64,000 nucleotides of DNA from Ambrosia x helenae (GCA_030844895.1 CM061229.1:105522975-105586974), one strand, 5' to 3'. Shown: positions 10,552 to 22,483, counted from the stretch's first letter. Made by a program: numbers and translations. The notes: generated from the letters alone by a model not told the origin.

Positions 10552-11464
10552 TAATTCTAACAAGTATCCAAACATGAAAGACATTCACTAAGACACTCGT
10601 GGAACATTAAAAGATCATAAATTAGTAAAAAGTACGCACATACATCATAGAATCATAAACAAGTTTATTACTAAAACATAAATCCAACTATAAAGTCTAA
10701 ATCCGAAACATAAACCAAAATAAAAAAGTCATCATGTCAAACCTAGGTGGCCACTAATGTTTTAGCAAAACATCGTACTAGGAATCAATAAAAACATAGT
10801 CTTAAAACAATGCAAAGTCATGGAATAAACGTTTCAAAACACAAAGTATTAAAGTTAACCCGACACTCGCAAAGATCAAACTATAGCCTCCATATATGAC
10901 TTTAGGCCTTCCAATCCCTTCACTTCCTCTCCTCAAAAAGGCTGCTGTAATCATGCCTTCTGTCCTTCGTGATGAATGAATTCCTCCCCAAAAAAATCTA
11001 CTCCGCTCCAATATTGTGCCTTCCTAAAATACTGCCGTAGGGTTTTTTTTCGTTGACTTTTGTTTGGCCCACATACAACACAATATTATCACACAAAATG
11101 GGCTTCCAACATTAATTCATTTTTTTATTATTTGTTTTTTTTCTTTCAAAACTCACGAGACCTAAGTCTTGGTTTTGTTTTTCTTTCTTTTATTATTATT
11201 ATTATTATTATTACTATTACTATTACTACTAGTATTAGTATATCCGACTCGGGTGCTCTAGGCTTGACCAAATTTCCTCGTTTACGCTCAATGTCCATGA
11301 ACACTTACAAAATATAAAATAAATACATAAATCCTAAAAATGACTCAAAAACAATAAAAATCTAATGAAACGCTAAAATAAATTAAATAGACAAGTACAA
11401 GCCTAAAACAATAAAACACTAGTAAAAAGTCTCGAAAATGAGTACAAAATACATAGGAAATTAG
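10552..11464. other. Unassigned AT-rich spacer between retroelements
   Basis: No credible coding frame, LTR end or TIR was recognised. It holds short A-rich stretches and an ATT/TTA microsatellite (about 11188-11225). It may be retroelement untranslated sequence or old host spacer. Confidence 0.5.
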
Positions 11465-11475
11465 ATGTGTGTTGC

Positions 11476-12840
11476 AACACATCAGTCACACTTGACGATG
11501 GGACTCACTCCCGCTCAGAAGTTTGCACCTTCCATGTCATTCCAGCCAACTCCTCATACGATATATTACTTGGCAGACAAGGTCTGGCAAACTTCAACTG
11601 CACCGCATCAACTCCCCACCAAACCATGGTTTCCCAACACCCATGGGGATTGCGTACATCAGAGGCAATCAAGAATGCCTCATGACCACAGAGTCGGCGG
11701 CAGATACTGCGCCGCCAGCAACAAGTGCCCCAAAAGAAGAAGAATGGGTCCTCAACCCGGCCTTCCCCGAACAAACCATTACCTTGGGGCCGACCCTGTC
11801 CCCCCAAGTACGAATATACCTAAAACAACTTTTGGTGGCAAACAAAGACATCTTTGCCTGGCAATCATCAGACATGGTCGGTGTCCCAAGACACATAGTT
11901 GAGCATCGCCTCAACACTTACAAGGACGCTTGCCCGGTAGCCCAGAAAAAACGTCCACTAGGCCCTGACAGAGTCAAAGCCATGAATGAGCAAGTCGGTG
12001 ACCTACTCAAAGCAGGCATTATAAGAAAATGCAACCACCAAACTTGGGTGGCCAACCCCGTCATGGTCCTCAAGAAGAACGGGTCTTGGCGCATGTGCGT
12101 CGATTACAAAGACCTCAACAAGGCATGCCCAAAGGATCACTACCCCCTACCAGAAATCGACCTAAAGGTAGATTCCCTAGAGCCGTTCAAATACAAGTGT
12201 TTCCTCGATGCCTACCGAGGATATCACCAAATCCAGATGGCCTACGAAGATGAGGAAAGAACCGCCTTCAGAACCGATAGACGGGTATACTGTTACACAA
12301 AAATGCCCTTCGGACTAAAAAATGCAGGCGCCACCTACCAACGCCTAATGGACCACGCGTTCATCAACCAAATCGGCGTCAACCTTGAGGTTTACGTCGA
12401 CGACTTGGTCATCAAAAGCACCCAAGAAGACACCATGCTATTGGACATCCAGCGCACCTTCGAACAGTTGTGCGAAATCAAAATGAAACTCAACCCGGGC
12501 AAATGCTCCTTCGGAGCTGAAGAGGGGAAATTCTTAGGCGTAATTATAACCAATGGCGGCTTCAAACCAAACCCGGAGAAAGTTCAAGCCATCCAACGCA
12601 TGCCATCACCAAACTCAATAAAGGACGTGCGGACACTCATGGGACGCCTCGTCGCCCTGAACCGATTCCTATCAAACTACGCGTCCAAGTCTTTTCCTTT
12701 TGTTCATACCCTAAGAAATGTACTGAAAAAGACACAGTTCCGCTGGACTCCTGAGGCGGAAGTGGCTTTTCGTGAAATAAAGCAGTTTTTGACCTACTTA
12801 CCAACTCTAACAGCGCCCCTCCCCAGAGGAACCATTAACA
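11476..12840 (+). pseudogene. Gypsy protease tail and reverse transcriptase
   Basis: The first part (to about 11640) ends an aspartic protease, with the typical VIPANSSYDILLGR segment. A frameshift near 11640 follows. The RT frame then runs to about 12840 with all main landmarks: WVANPVMVLKKNGSWRMCVD, DHYPLPEID, DAYRGYHQI, TKMPFGLKNAGATYQRLM, the catalytic YVDD box and NPGKCSFGAEEGKFLG. Linker segment LNPAFPEQTITLG lies between the two. The RT is well preserved in sequence but cut off from protease and RNase H by frameshifts. Confidence 0.88.
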
Positions 12841-13850
12841 CTGTACCTATCCACATCCGAAACAGCGATAGGCGCAGTACTTTTGGTAGAACGCAACAAG
12901 GTGCAAACACCGATCTATTACATCAGCCGCACCCTCGCAGACGCAGAAACTAGGTACTCCACAATGGAAAAGCTAGTTCTCGTACTCGTACATGCCTCAC
13001 GACGCCTGCGACGATACTTTCAAGGACACCCAATCAATGTCCTAACAAATTACATAATCAACACCGTACTCTCAAAGCCAGAACTCTCAGGGCGCCTAGC
13101 AAAATGGGCAATCGAACTTCGCGCTCACACCATCATCTACAAACCAAGGCCCGCGATCAAAGGACAGGTCCTCGCAGACTTTATCGCAGAAATTTCAACC
13201 GATAAAATACAAGACTGCAAAGACGAACAAGATCCGAAACCTGTCCTAGATTCCCGCCTAACTTGGTCACTATACACAGACGGAGCCTCCAACCATCAGG
13301 GCGCAGGCGCAGGTTTACGACTCGTCAGCCCCAACAAAACCAAATTTACATACGTCGTCCGCCTTGAGTTCCCAAGCACAAACAACGAGGCAGAGTACGA
13401 GGCATTCCTCGCAGGACTACGCCTGGCCGACAAAATGGGCGCAAGACATCTCAACGCCCACGTCGACTCAATGCTTATAGCAGGTCACATGAATGGCGTC
13501 TATGACGCCAAACACCCGATTATGGTTCAATACGTCGACCAGGCCAAGCTCCTCACCAAAAAATTCACAACTTGCACAATTGTCCATATCAACCGAAGTG
13601 GCATCAAGGAAGCTGACGCACTCAGCAAAATGGCCTCCACTACTTGGCTGCATATGGCCAAAGAGGTACGCATCGAAACTCTAGCTCAACCTTCAGTACC
13701 ATTTAGTCAGGTTAATATAACACAAACGGGCGTCGGGTCATGGATGACCCCGATCCAAGCATACCTAGCAACGGGCACTCTACCGCCTCAAAAAGCAGAG
13801 GCCCGAAAACTCCAATACAAATACGAGCATTATCAACTCATGAATGGTTT
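12841..13850 (+). pseudogene. Gypsy RNase H plus second (archaeal-type) RNase H
   Basis: After a frameshift near 12840 the frame continues with the gypsy RNase H (VLVERNKVQTPIYYISRTL, TRYSTMEKLVLVLV, GRLAKWAIEL) to about 13200. A second RNase H follows (LYTDGASNHQGAGAG at about 13270, NNEAEYEAFLAGL at about 13385, HINRSGIKEADALSKMA at about 13590). Two consecutive RNase H domains are a hallmark of the Tat lineage; that is family knowledge. Both keep their acidic residues in the visible motifs. A frameshift near 13850 separates them from the integrase. Confidence 0.87.
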
Positions 13851-14946
13851 TATACCGACGCTCCTATCTTGGCCCTCTCCTGAGATGCGTGGATACCGCG
13901 ACGACCACTTCCCTTATAAAGGAGATCCACGAAGGCATATGCAGCATCCACGCAGGCCCAAGAATGGTCGTCGCTAAGATCATGAACGCCGGATACTACT
14001 GGCCCGGGATGCACCAGGATGCTGTCAAGATCTTGCGCACTTGCTTCAACTGCCAGCAACACGCACCAAATACCCTGCGCCCAAAGAACGATCTGATCCC
14101 AGTCACCGCCGCTTGGCCATTCCAGATTTGGGCTATCGATCTAGTCGGCCCATTCCCAATTGCCCCTGGAAAGATACAATACCTTATCGTCTCCGTCGAC
14201 TACTTTACAAAATGGGTTGAAGCCAAGCCGCTCGCATCAATCAGTGCTAAACACATCAAAAAATTTATTTGGGAATTCATCATATGTCGCTTCGGCTTAC
14301 CCATGGAAATCGTCACCGACAACGGAACGCAGTTCGCGGACAAAAAGATAAAAGCCTGGCTAACACAGTTGGGCGTCAGCCAGATCTTTACATCCATCGT
14401 CCACCCTCAAGGAAACGGTCAAGTATAACGTATCAACAGGTTGCTGGTCGAAGGCATAAAGATACGCCTAGGATCCAAACGAACAGGTTGTGTGGATGAA
14501 CTCCCACACGTCTTATGGGCACATCGCACCCTCACAAAGACCAGCACAGGCGAAACCCCCTTTAGCCTAACATATGGCTCCAAAGCCGTAATCCCCGCAG
14601 AAATATAATGCCCATCGCCAAGGGTCCTCAACACCGCGCAAACAGACAATGACAGAGAACTGTGCCTTAACTTGGACCTCCTATACGAAAGACGCGAGAT
14701 CGTCGCTATACCCGAGGCAAACTATAAAAAACAATTGGAGCGCTATTATAACTCCAAAGTTAAAGCCTACGCATTTGACATTGGGGATTACGTCCTAAGA
14801 GACAACTATGCGTCTCATACCGAGCGCCCCGGAAAGCTTGCGCCTAATTGGGAAGGGCCATACAAGATTCAACAAGTACTAGGAAAAGGGGCATATGCGC
14901 TCGAAAGACTTGACGGCGCGCCCATACCTAGATCATGGAATGTAGC
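13851..14946 (+). pseudogene. Gypsy integrase, interrupted
   Basis: The HHCC zinc region (HEGICSIHAG ... CFNCQQHA) is followed by the catalytic core (WAIDLVGPFP, SVDYFTKWVEA, IVTDNGTQFADKKIKAW, HPQGNGQV). A TAA stop at 14426-14428 cuts the frame just after the GNGQV motif. The integrase resumes downstream (HVLWAHRTLTKTSTGETPFSLTYG), hits another TAA near 14607, and ends with the C-terminal domain (GDYVLRDN, GKLAPNWEGPYKI, PRSWNVA) at about 14946. The PRSWN ending is usual for Tat-type polyproteins. No chromodomain is seen. Confidence 0.87.
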
Positions 14947-15039
14947 GTAGTTGCGCCCATGCTACTTATAAAAATTCCAGTTTGAGAAGAACATACTCCA
15001 TCACTTTACATTTTGTCTAGAATTGCGCAAACTATTACT

Positions 15040-15425
15040 TTGGCTCTAGCTTATGAAGTTAATTTACTCTTCATAACTTCGACGCCAAACATTGTCATAT
15101 TTCTAACCTATGAAGCTAATTTACTCTTCATAACTTACAAACGACAATCTTTTAGTCCTAAATTATGAAGTTAATTTACCCTTCATAACTTCAACGCCAA
15201 ACATTGTCATATTTCCAACTTATGAAGCTAATTTATTCTTCATAACTTACAAACGACAATCTTTTAGTCCCAAAATATGAAGTTAATTTACTCTTCATAA
15301 CTTCGACGCCAAACATTGTCATATTTCTAACTTATGAAGCTAATTTACTCTTCATAACTTACAAACGACAATTTGTTAGTCCTAACTTATGGAGCTAGCC
15401 TACTCTCCATACATTCAACAACTTA
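15040..15425. repeat. Tandem repeat with built-in hairpins
   Basis: About three units of 112-113 bp, each made of two half-units of about 56 bp. Every half-unit contains TTATGAAG, a 10-base spacer, and CTTCATAA, a perfect 8-bp inverted repeat. The half-units alternate GTTAATTTACT and GCTAATTTACT in the loop. The repeats lie between the stop of pol and the end of the antisense gene, where Tat-type elements commonly carry tandem arrays. Confidence 0.85.
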
Positions 15426-15531
15426 TCCTATAAAACATTCAGATCAGACATAAGCAAAACCAAAGCGCCGTATTTCATTTCAGTCAAAAGGTTACATGTA
15501 CAGATGAACAAGACGGCTACAACATAACACC

Positions 15532-18485
15532 CTACTGAGGAGGCTCATGGGACGTCCCCGAACTACCTGCCCCACCAGCTTTCTCCTTCTCTCTTGCCAC
15601 GCGCTCGCGTCCGACACGCTCCGACTCCTGTACCCAATGCCTAAACCGGACAATAGGGTCAGGATCCGACAAACACTGCCTCACAACCTGGAGCACCGGA
15701 AACTCCATCCTTTCAAGCTTCTCAAGCTCCTCCATTAGCAGCTGATCCGTATTCACATCTTGGAAGGGCAGCGCGTCAACTGGTGCGCCATCTTTGGCAG
15801 CCAAATAGCCTTCGAACCAACCACTATGCACACCCGTAGTACGCGCAGCATCCACCACCTCCGCAACTTGCTCACCCATCTTTGGCTCAATCCAACAGCG
15901 ATCAAAGACCTACATCACAGACATCAGCTACATAAGTCAAACAAAAGATGAAATAAAGCAGATACATCAAATAAAGAGGAAAACTTACGGCAGATATCCC
16001 ATCAGACATGATCCACAATGATCTCTCACAGTACGCCTTTTGAGCGTCAAGCATCAGAGCCCTCTCAAGCTGCCACGCCTCCTTCTCCTTCAGAAGAGCA
16101 TCAACCTGCCCCTCTAACTCAGACACACGGGTGGTGGCCCTCACCACGTCTTCATCCTTCTTTTGTTAGTTGATCGATGGTATCAGCAAACTTAGAGGTT
16201 AAAACCTCCAACTCCTTATCCTTGGCAGCAACAATCTTCTCCTGTGCAGACAAATCTAGCTCAGCTTTCTGCACCGCCAGCCGACGGCGCTCAAGCTCCT
16301 TATTTATTTTTTGAGAAGATTGCTCCCAAGCCTTTTGCTTCTCCGCCGCCTCAACATCCTTTTGACACAACTCGGACTCCAGTTTCCGAATCTGCTCAAA
16401 CAACCTCCGCTTGGTACTCTCAAGCACCTCCTTCTCCTTGGCCAGACGGGCAGCCTCAGCCGCGACCGTCGCTCGCTCATCTACAAAGTCATACACAGGA
16501 ACATACAACTTAAAACCAGGATCGGCAGAAGACGCCTTCACCCCTTCAGTCTTCTTCACTTGTGGCCCAGTAAAGCCACCCCCTTCACCACTTACTAGAA
16601 TATTACTTGGGGCCTCGCCCCCCTCCAAGTCCACAACAAGCGGGGCCGTCTGCGACCCTCCACCACCTGACCCAGCCGCCATCTTGCTTTTCTCAGCTTT
16701 CACGGCCTCCAGAGCCGCATGCTGCTTAAGCAATTCAGCCTGACGCTGATCCTCCTCCTTTGACTTCTTCTTGGCCGCCAGACGGGCCGCCTCATCTGTC
16801 TCACGCTACCTTTTCATCGCAGCCTCCCTTATTCGGGCCTCCTCCTCCTCCTTCTTTTTGATAGCAGCCGCGGCGGCCCGCCTATCCTCCTCAAGCTTCC
16901 GTACGGCCTAAGGGTCTGGCACATCACTCCAAACAGCACCAAACTGAGCCTTCAAACGCTCATCTTCCAGCAGCTTCTTCTTCCTCTCTTCTTGCATCTG
17001 CTTAAGAGACGCGGGAACAGAACCTGCAAAAGACAAAAAAGTTATCAGCCAAGGCCAACAACAGAAAAATATATAATACGGAGTACATAAAGCTTACACT
17101 TACCACTAAGCCTCCGAAGGGCTTTCTTTCCAAATGGCTCACGCACGGGCAGTGGAGCAAGGTCCATACCCGTTAAATTGGGCTCTTCAACACCCTCTGG
17201 CGTCTCCTGTTGTACAGCCTCCGAATGCTTACGCTTGCGCCCTACCAAAGAAATTTCCACTTAAAAACAGGGTACGAAAACAAAACTCCCTAGAATCCAA
17301 ATACTTACCTTCACCCGCTGTACCACCACCAGCACCACTAGCGCTGCTGGAACCTCCGCCTTGAGGCACAGTAGTAGATGCGCTAGAGCCACCACCTACA
17401 GTACGACGCGTACGACGGATTAGACCTAATGATGATCCACTAGATTCATCATCTGATAAAAAAAGTCAATCCAGGTCTCCGTGCGCACAGAAAACGGCTC
17501 CGGATTGACAAGGAAACCAACTTCTAGAAGGTTCTCGGACGCACCTTCCACTTGCGCAGGGACCAGGAAATTAACTTTCATCCTCTCCACTCCAGCACCT
17601 CACCCTCAGGAACCGCAACAAAACGGGTGCGCGATACCCGGGCGGCAAACAAATCAAACAAACGCTCACCTACAACACAGACGAGTGTCAAAAAAGCAAA
17701 GTGCAAAAATAAAAGACGAAAAACAAAAGGTAAACGTGACACGTACCCTCTACCAACTGCATACCTCCTTCCCCCTCAGGAAGAACATCATAACCATCTC
17801 GGATCCCCAAGCGACTCACCCCGAGTAGCCGCAGCATACGCTCATCACACTTTTCCAAGTCGTCTAGACGCGTGGGATGCGCCACAAGCAACTGGAACCA
17901 CTGCTGCTCCTGGAAGTCCTTCATGACTTCAAATGATGGCAACATCTGCCCGGCACGAAGTTCCAGAACACTCATCTCAGCAGGTATGGCCTCCTTCTTC
18001 AAATAGAAGAAACCTTTCTTCCACTCACGAAGACTCTTCGGAGAGCTCCACGGAACCACCACAGTAACTAACTTCGATCTCTCAACAAACGAGATCCACC
18101 CAGTCTCCTTCATCTCCAACTTGTAAAAAACGTTGATGTAATCAAACGTTGGCTCCATCCTCAGGGCTCTATAGGTCGCCTCGAAATGCATTATCCTCAT
18201 CACCCCAAAAGGGCTCATTTGAGAGATATGCATTCCATACCTCTGCAAAACCATGATCAGAAACTTTGAACATGGCAACCGGAATAGGCCTTTCAGAAAG
18301 AAGGCCTCATAAAGACACATCTTATCGTCGGGACAATCAAGAGGTGTCTGGCCTTTTTCCGGCAACTCCGGTTCCCATTCCCGGAGAATATTGAACTTTT
18401 GAAGAAGAGACCTATACTTATCCTTTGAGAAGCTAACCTGGGCCTCCCTCATCGTCATCTCCGGCTTTTTATCTTCAGAAGACAT
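15532..18485 (-). pseudogene. Antisense five-exon gene of the Tat element (gypsy-type 'transposase' family)
   Basis: The minus strand gives a spliced gene. Exons are 18485-17747, 17669-17309, 17241-17104, 17023-15989 and 15909-15532. All four introns (67-80 bp) start with GT and end with AG. The ATG at 18485 opens MSSEDKKPEMT. Exon 1 contains a region (FEATYRALRMEPTFDYINVF) that I recognise as the plant family labelled 'putative gypsy type transposon' (PF04195-like). Exon 3 has a basic GRKRKHSE stretch, a possible nuclear signal. Exon 4 is a long Ala/Glu/Lys coiled coil with a Gly/Ser linker. Exon 5 ends SGTSHEPPQ. This copy is damaged: TAG stops near 16915 and 16806, both where CAG (Gln) would fit, and frameshifts near 17583, 17460 and 16165. 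Antisense frames at this place are known in Tat elements; their function is unknown to me. Confidence 0.78.
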
Positions 18486-18602
18486 TTTTAGACAAGATGC
18501 AAATTCAAGAAAGATTTCAAAGAAGTTCACCGGAATTCTCACAAGGATCACCGGAAAACTGAAAACGTTTGGAAATATAGAAACCAAAGGGATAGGCAAC
18601 TC

Positions 18603-18612
18603 CTATTTATAC
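18603..18612 (-). promoter_or_regulatory. TATA box of the antisense gene
   Basis: The minus strand reads GTATAAATAG about 120 bp upstream of the ATG at 18485, a sensible distance for a plant core promoter plus short leader. It supports independent transcription of the antisense gene from inside the retroelement. Confidence 0.65.
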
Positions 18613-19074
18613 CCATCGCATTTAATGCGAGGCCAGGAAGAGTAATCATCACAGCCGAAAAAGCTGCAGCCTGATTCACTCAAAAATTGCCACGTCAGCG
18701 CACCCACATGACATTCGGCTCACGCGCTTCGTGCACACCCCTCGTTTGACGGTTACTATGCCACACAGCTGTCAGCCTACTTTGATGAATGACACGTGTA
18801 CGCCCACTTTCAAATCCTCCAGCTGATAGCTGTCAAAAGGATGTCGATGACAGACATGTGTCCACCCACGTTCAAACACATTTTTACTCACAACAAGGAC
18901 ACGACATGTGGCGACGTACCCACAGAACGTGTCAGATACGTTCTCTGCACAGTATACGAACAGTCAGACACGTCCTTTCACATACAAACATTCCCGCCAT
19001 TGAATTCACACAGAATTCAAAAAGACAAATTCAATGCGGAGTAAATGCAGGCGCAGACAGGGACAAAAAACAAC
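18613..19074. other. Spacer upstream of the antisense gene
   Basis: No coding frame recognised. It contains several ACACGTGT/GACACGT-like stretches (around 18788, 18850 and 18905) that could be promoter elements for the antisense gene. This is only suggestive. Confidence 0.4.
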
Positions 19075-19485
19075 TTTTCACAACTTCTGGTCGCGCAAAC
19101 AGGCACGACGCCTCTCTAGGCTCCACGCCTGCAGAAAATCAAAAAAATTGAAAATTTTTATTTTCACAACTTCTGACCGCGCAAACAGGCACGACGCCTA
19201 TCTAGGCTCCACGCCTGCGCGCCAGACCAAAAAAATTGAAAATTTTTATTTTCACAACGTCCGAGCGCGCAAACAGGCATGACGCCTCTCTAGGCTCCAC
19301 GCCTGCTCGCCAAACCAAAATAGCAAAAATTGTTATTTTCACAACGTCTCAGCGCGCAAACAGGCACGACGCCTCTCTAGGCACCACGCCTGCGCGCCAG
19401 AAAAAAAATCTTGAAAATTTTTCTTCACACCCCCTGAACGCGCACTTAGACCCGACGCCTATCCAGGCCCCACGCCAAAGCGCAG
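19075..19485. repeat. 86-bp tandem repeat array
   Basis: About five units at 86-88 bp spacing. The marker GCGCAAACAGGCACGACGCC recurs near 19092, 19178, 19266 and 19353, with a diverged copy near 19439. Each unit also has CTAGGCTCCACGCCTGCG and an A/T-rich TTGAAAATTTTTATTTTCACAAC part. It lies just before the 3' LTR. Confidence 0.88.
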
Positions 19486-20099
19486 AAAGGAAACAACCAA
19501 GAACCTCCTTCTCCAAACAAGTGGCTTTCAACATACTGATCAAACCAGCCTAATACCACTAGACGAGTCTTTCACCAATCCTATGAACATAACTATCAAA
19601 ATCACAAAGCAGACAACAACTTGTAGCAAGAATCCGAGGAACTACTCATCTTCTTCAAGCTTTACACAGGACGAGCTATTTCTCACCATCTCCAAGATCT
19701 CCAGGTAACTCTCTGCTTCAAGCTTCACGGGTGAAGAAATAACTTTCTTCGTCCTGCTTCAAGCCCAACACACAACGAATGAAGTTCCTTCATTCCCCTA
19801 CTACTGCCCGGACCTAATCATAGGTCCCGCAATAAACGCTTATTCCGTCATACGCCCGTAGCTTGATCACTATGCGCGCACCCGTTGACGAAGGTCATAC
19901 AAAAAACACACGTCCACTTTGCTACATGAAAACCTAGGACGACTGGATGTAACTCAAAGTACACTTGTGAAATCAAGTCCAACACTCCCCTACCGAAGGT
20001 GCATGAAAGCACTGGGCTGGGGGGACTTGAAGGGATATGGTACCAAAGCATTACAAATACCATATCATCGCTCAACTAGAACCGGTATCGCCTGACGTC

Positions 20100-20245
20100 C
20101 ATCCGCCCGTTCTACGTCGGCGATACACCTGGCTTCCAATCGGTGCCAGGCGCAAGCTTGTGTGCCCGTTCTACATCAGCGATACATCTGGCGTCCAATC
20201 GACGCCAGGCACAAGCTCGTCCGCCCGTTCTACGTCAGCGGGCAC
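20100..20245. repeat. Short tandem repeat inside the LTR
   Basis: About 2.3 units of roughly 60 bp built on CCCGTTCTACGTCxGCGATACA and CTGGCxTCCAATCGxxGCCAGGC. The second part is itself nearly palindromic (CTGGC...GCCAG). Confidence 0.7.
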
Positions 20246-20765
20246 AATACGTTTCAAAGCTTCCCCAACAAGCCAAAGGAAGCTTCGCCAACACAACTGG
20301 AAGATGCCTTTTGGGGCAGCCTAGGGACACACCCCTACCCCAGACAAAATATCTCTGACGCAACAGGCTGCCCGTCAGAGTTCCTCTCCAATCGGAGCCT
20401 GCTCTCAGTCTGGTATGCAAAAAGGACGACGACGTGGCAGCCTGACAGCCAAGACATCTACCTGACAGCAGGCTTTCTCAACCTGTCTCGAGGTCCAAGA
20501 AAAGGTATGATTATCCACCGCCCTCGGTCTGCCAATAGGCGGGTGCCACGTGTCTGCCGACCATCAGCGTCCACTCGATGGGCGCCACGTGTACAATCGT
20601 CAAGACGGTAGCATCCCCCCTTAGCATTTTACTTTCTCCTTTTTATCAAAACCCACTTGCACCGAATGGGCTTGAGGACTTGGGCCGGATTCTTGAAGAC
20701 ACCTCTACCTGGTTCGGGCCCCATCAAGGGTAGAGGATGGGCTGAGAAAGTGTGGTGTATAGGTA

Positions 20766-20794
20766 CTATAAAAGGAGAAGCTCCTTCTCCTTTT
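20766..20794 (+). promoter_or_regulatory. LTR TATA box followed by a perfect hairpin
   Basis: CTATAAAAG at 20766-20774 is a good TATA box. The bases AAAAGGAGAAG, CTC, CTTCTCCTTTT form an 11-bp perfect stem with a 3-base loop that overlaps the box and would lie at or just before the transcript start. Confidence 0.6.
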
Positions 20795-21153
20795 ATTGGC
20801 ATCTGATATCACATATACTTTCACTCAAGAAGAATACGAACTCCTTCGTACCTTCATCAACCCCTTGTTTATTTCACTAACTTTTAGAGGCTCGGCTCTT
20901 CTAATCAGTAGTCTTATAAACTCCTTGGTCTTGTCCTTAGACCCACACGTATTTTATAAACACACTCTCTTTACAAAATACCGTAGAATCACCACCCGGG
21001 TTAGCGTTTGCGCGATAGCTGGGATCCATGTTTCTTCAACAATGATTACCCAATCATTTATAAAGCCCCATAACGCCCCTTCCCACTACACTCTCTTTTC
21101 CCATAACGCCCTTCTATTACTTTATAACATTTTATTCCCTATAACTCCCCATA

Positions 21154-22452
21154 TGTGACGCCCACACCCAGATAAGGATGCACCATACACAATTGATACC
21201 AACTTACAAGGGGAATGCTTAATTTATTAACATAAAGTGGATACAGAGGTTGGAAACTCAAAAAGTACAAAGCTTGATCAACTATTCTTAGCCGAAGATA
21301 TACTTTTCCATTTAATCACATGAACTAGCATATCCTATTCCACTGGTCACATAGCTTCAAGCTAAACAGCATGCACAAGAACTAGTCATCACTACCTGTG
21401 ACACATGCTTAAAAAGGATGTCAGACAATGCTGGTGAGTTCAAGAATATACACAATTTACAAAACACATTCGTTTATTAATCATGACTTGTACCCGCCCA
21501 TGTCATAACCCAATGTCACTCCACACCCTCACTAGGTGTCTCCCTTACCGGGCCTGTGACAGTCACTCCACACCCTCACTGAGTGTCTCCCTCACCGGGC
21601 CTGTGACAGTCACTCCACACCCTCATTGGGTGCCTCCCTCACCGGGCCTGTGACAGTCATTCCACACTCTCACTGGGTGCCTCCCTCACCGGGCCTGTGA
21701 CTAACATCTCATACAAGTAAATGCCCATTACACACAGGTGTAATACCGACAAATCCCACCGTAGTGGCACGTATAAGGGTTCCACAAATATCATGTGTAT
21801 GAATGCTCAAATTCAGATTATAGACATGCGTACTAACAGTCATGAGTGCAATATTAAAAATTACCATTTTGGACAAGCATGCTCACATTTGAAAACATTC
21901 ACAGAACTAACCTTTGATCTATAGACGTTTACTCTAGTTAATCTGAATTTGGTTCCCTGGTCAAGACCAAAACAATCTTAGGCTCTAATCAATAACGAGT
22001 AGGCCACTAGCTAGTCATTACCGTGGTCGGCTTTGGATAACCCTTCCTAGTTTAAGCATGGGTGATCAGTCCATGCGTAATTAGGATTAGGCCACCCAAT
22101 ACCTGCCCAAATAATAACTCTAACCCTACTCTCCTACTTATAATATATTTAGAGTAGTCTAACTTATAAACTAAATAAATCTCAACAATTAAGTGCATAC
22201 CTTAAAGCCGAGACACTTGAGATGTACGGTTCCTAAATGAAAATTATTCTACCTTGCAGGAAATATATAACCGGCTAAAGCTTGACCAATGTCGGCCTCT
22301 TAATGCCGACTACACCTATTATTCTAAAGGAAATATTGATGCAAGAGACACCTACATCCGTACGTGGTTGTTTTTGATGGAAATATTCTTAGTGAAGATT
22401 TGATATTTTCATTATTATATACACCTTCACACGTGCACTATAGGTTTTTTTA

Positions 22453-22483
<31 letters not shown>

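Larger units (their letters stand above)
11465..21041 (+). mobile_element. Ty3/gypsy element of Tat type, 5'-truncated
   Basis: The plus strand carries protease tail, RT, RNase H, a second RNase H, integrase, tandem repeats, an antisense gene, more tandem repeats and a 3' LTR. A dual RNase H and an antisense frame between pol and the 3' LTR are known features of the Tat/Grande/Ogre group. The 5' LTR, gag and most of the protease are missing. The copy is dead: I count at least three frameshifts and two premature stops in pol. Confidence 0.82.
20028..21041 (+). repeat. 3' LTR of the Tat-type element
   Basis: The proposed start TGAAGGGATATGG follows a G-rich tract (GGGCTGGGGGGACT) that could be the polypurine primer. 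The end is ...CTTCAACA at 21041. The segment contains a TATA box and a short repeat array. The start is uncertain by tens of bases, because no second LTR is available for comparison. Confidence 0.55.

Noticed and set aside
16244..16743. Plus-strand Pro/Leu/Ser-rich frames
   Set aside because: Shadows of the coiled-coil exon of the antisense gene.
19034..19553. Overlapping frames with repeated RANRHDA residues
   Set aside because: By-product of the 86-bp tandem array.
21721..21924. Frame of 67 codons also present at 34327-34530
   Set aside because: Both copies lie in the two LTRs of one element. The conservation reflects LTR identity, not selection on a protein.
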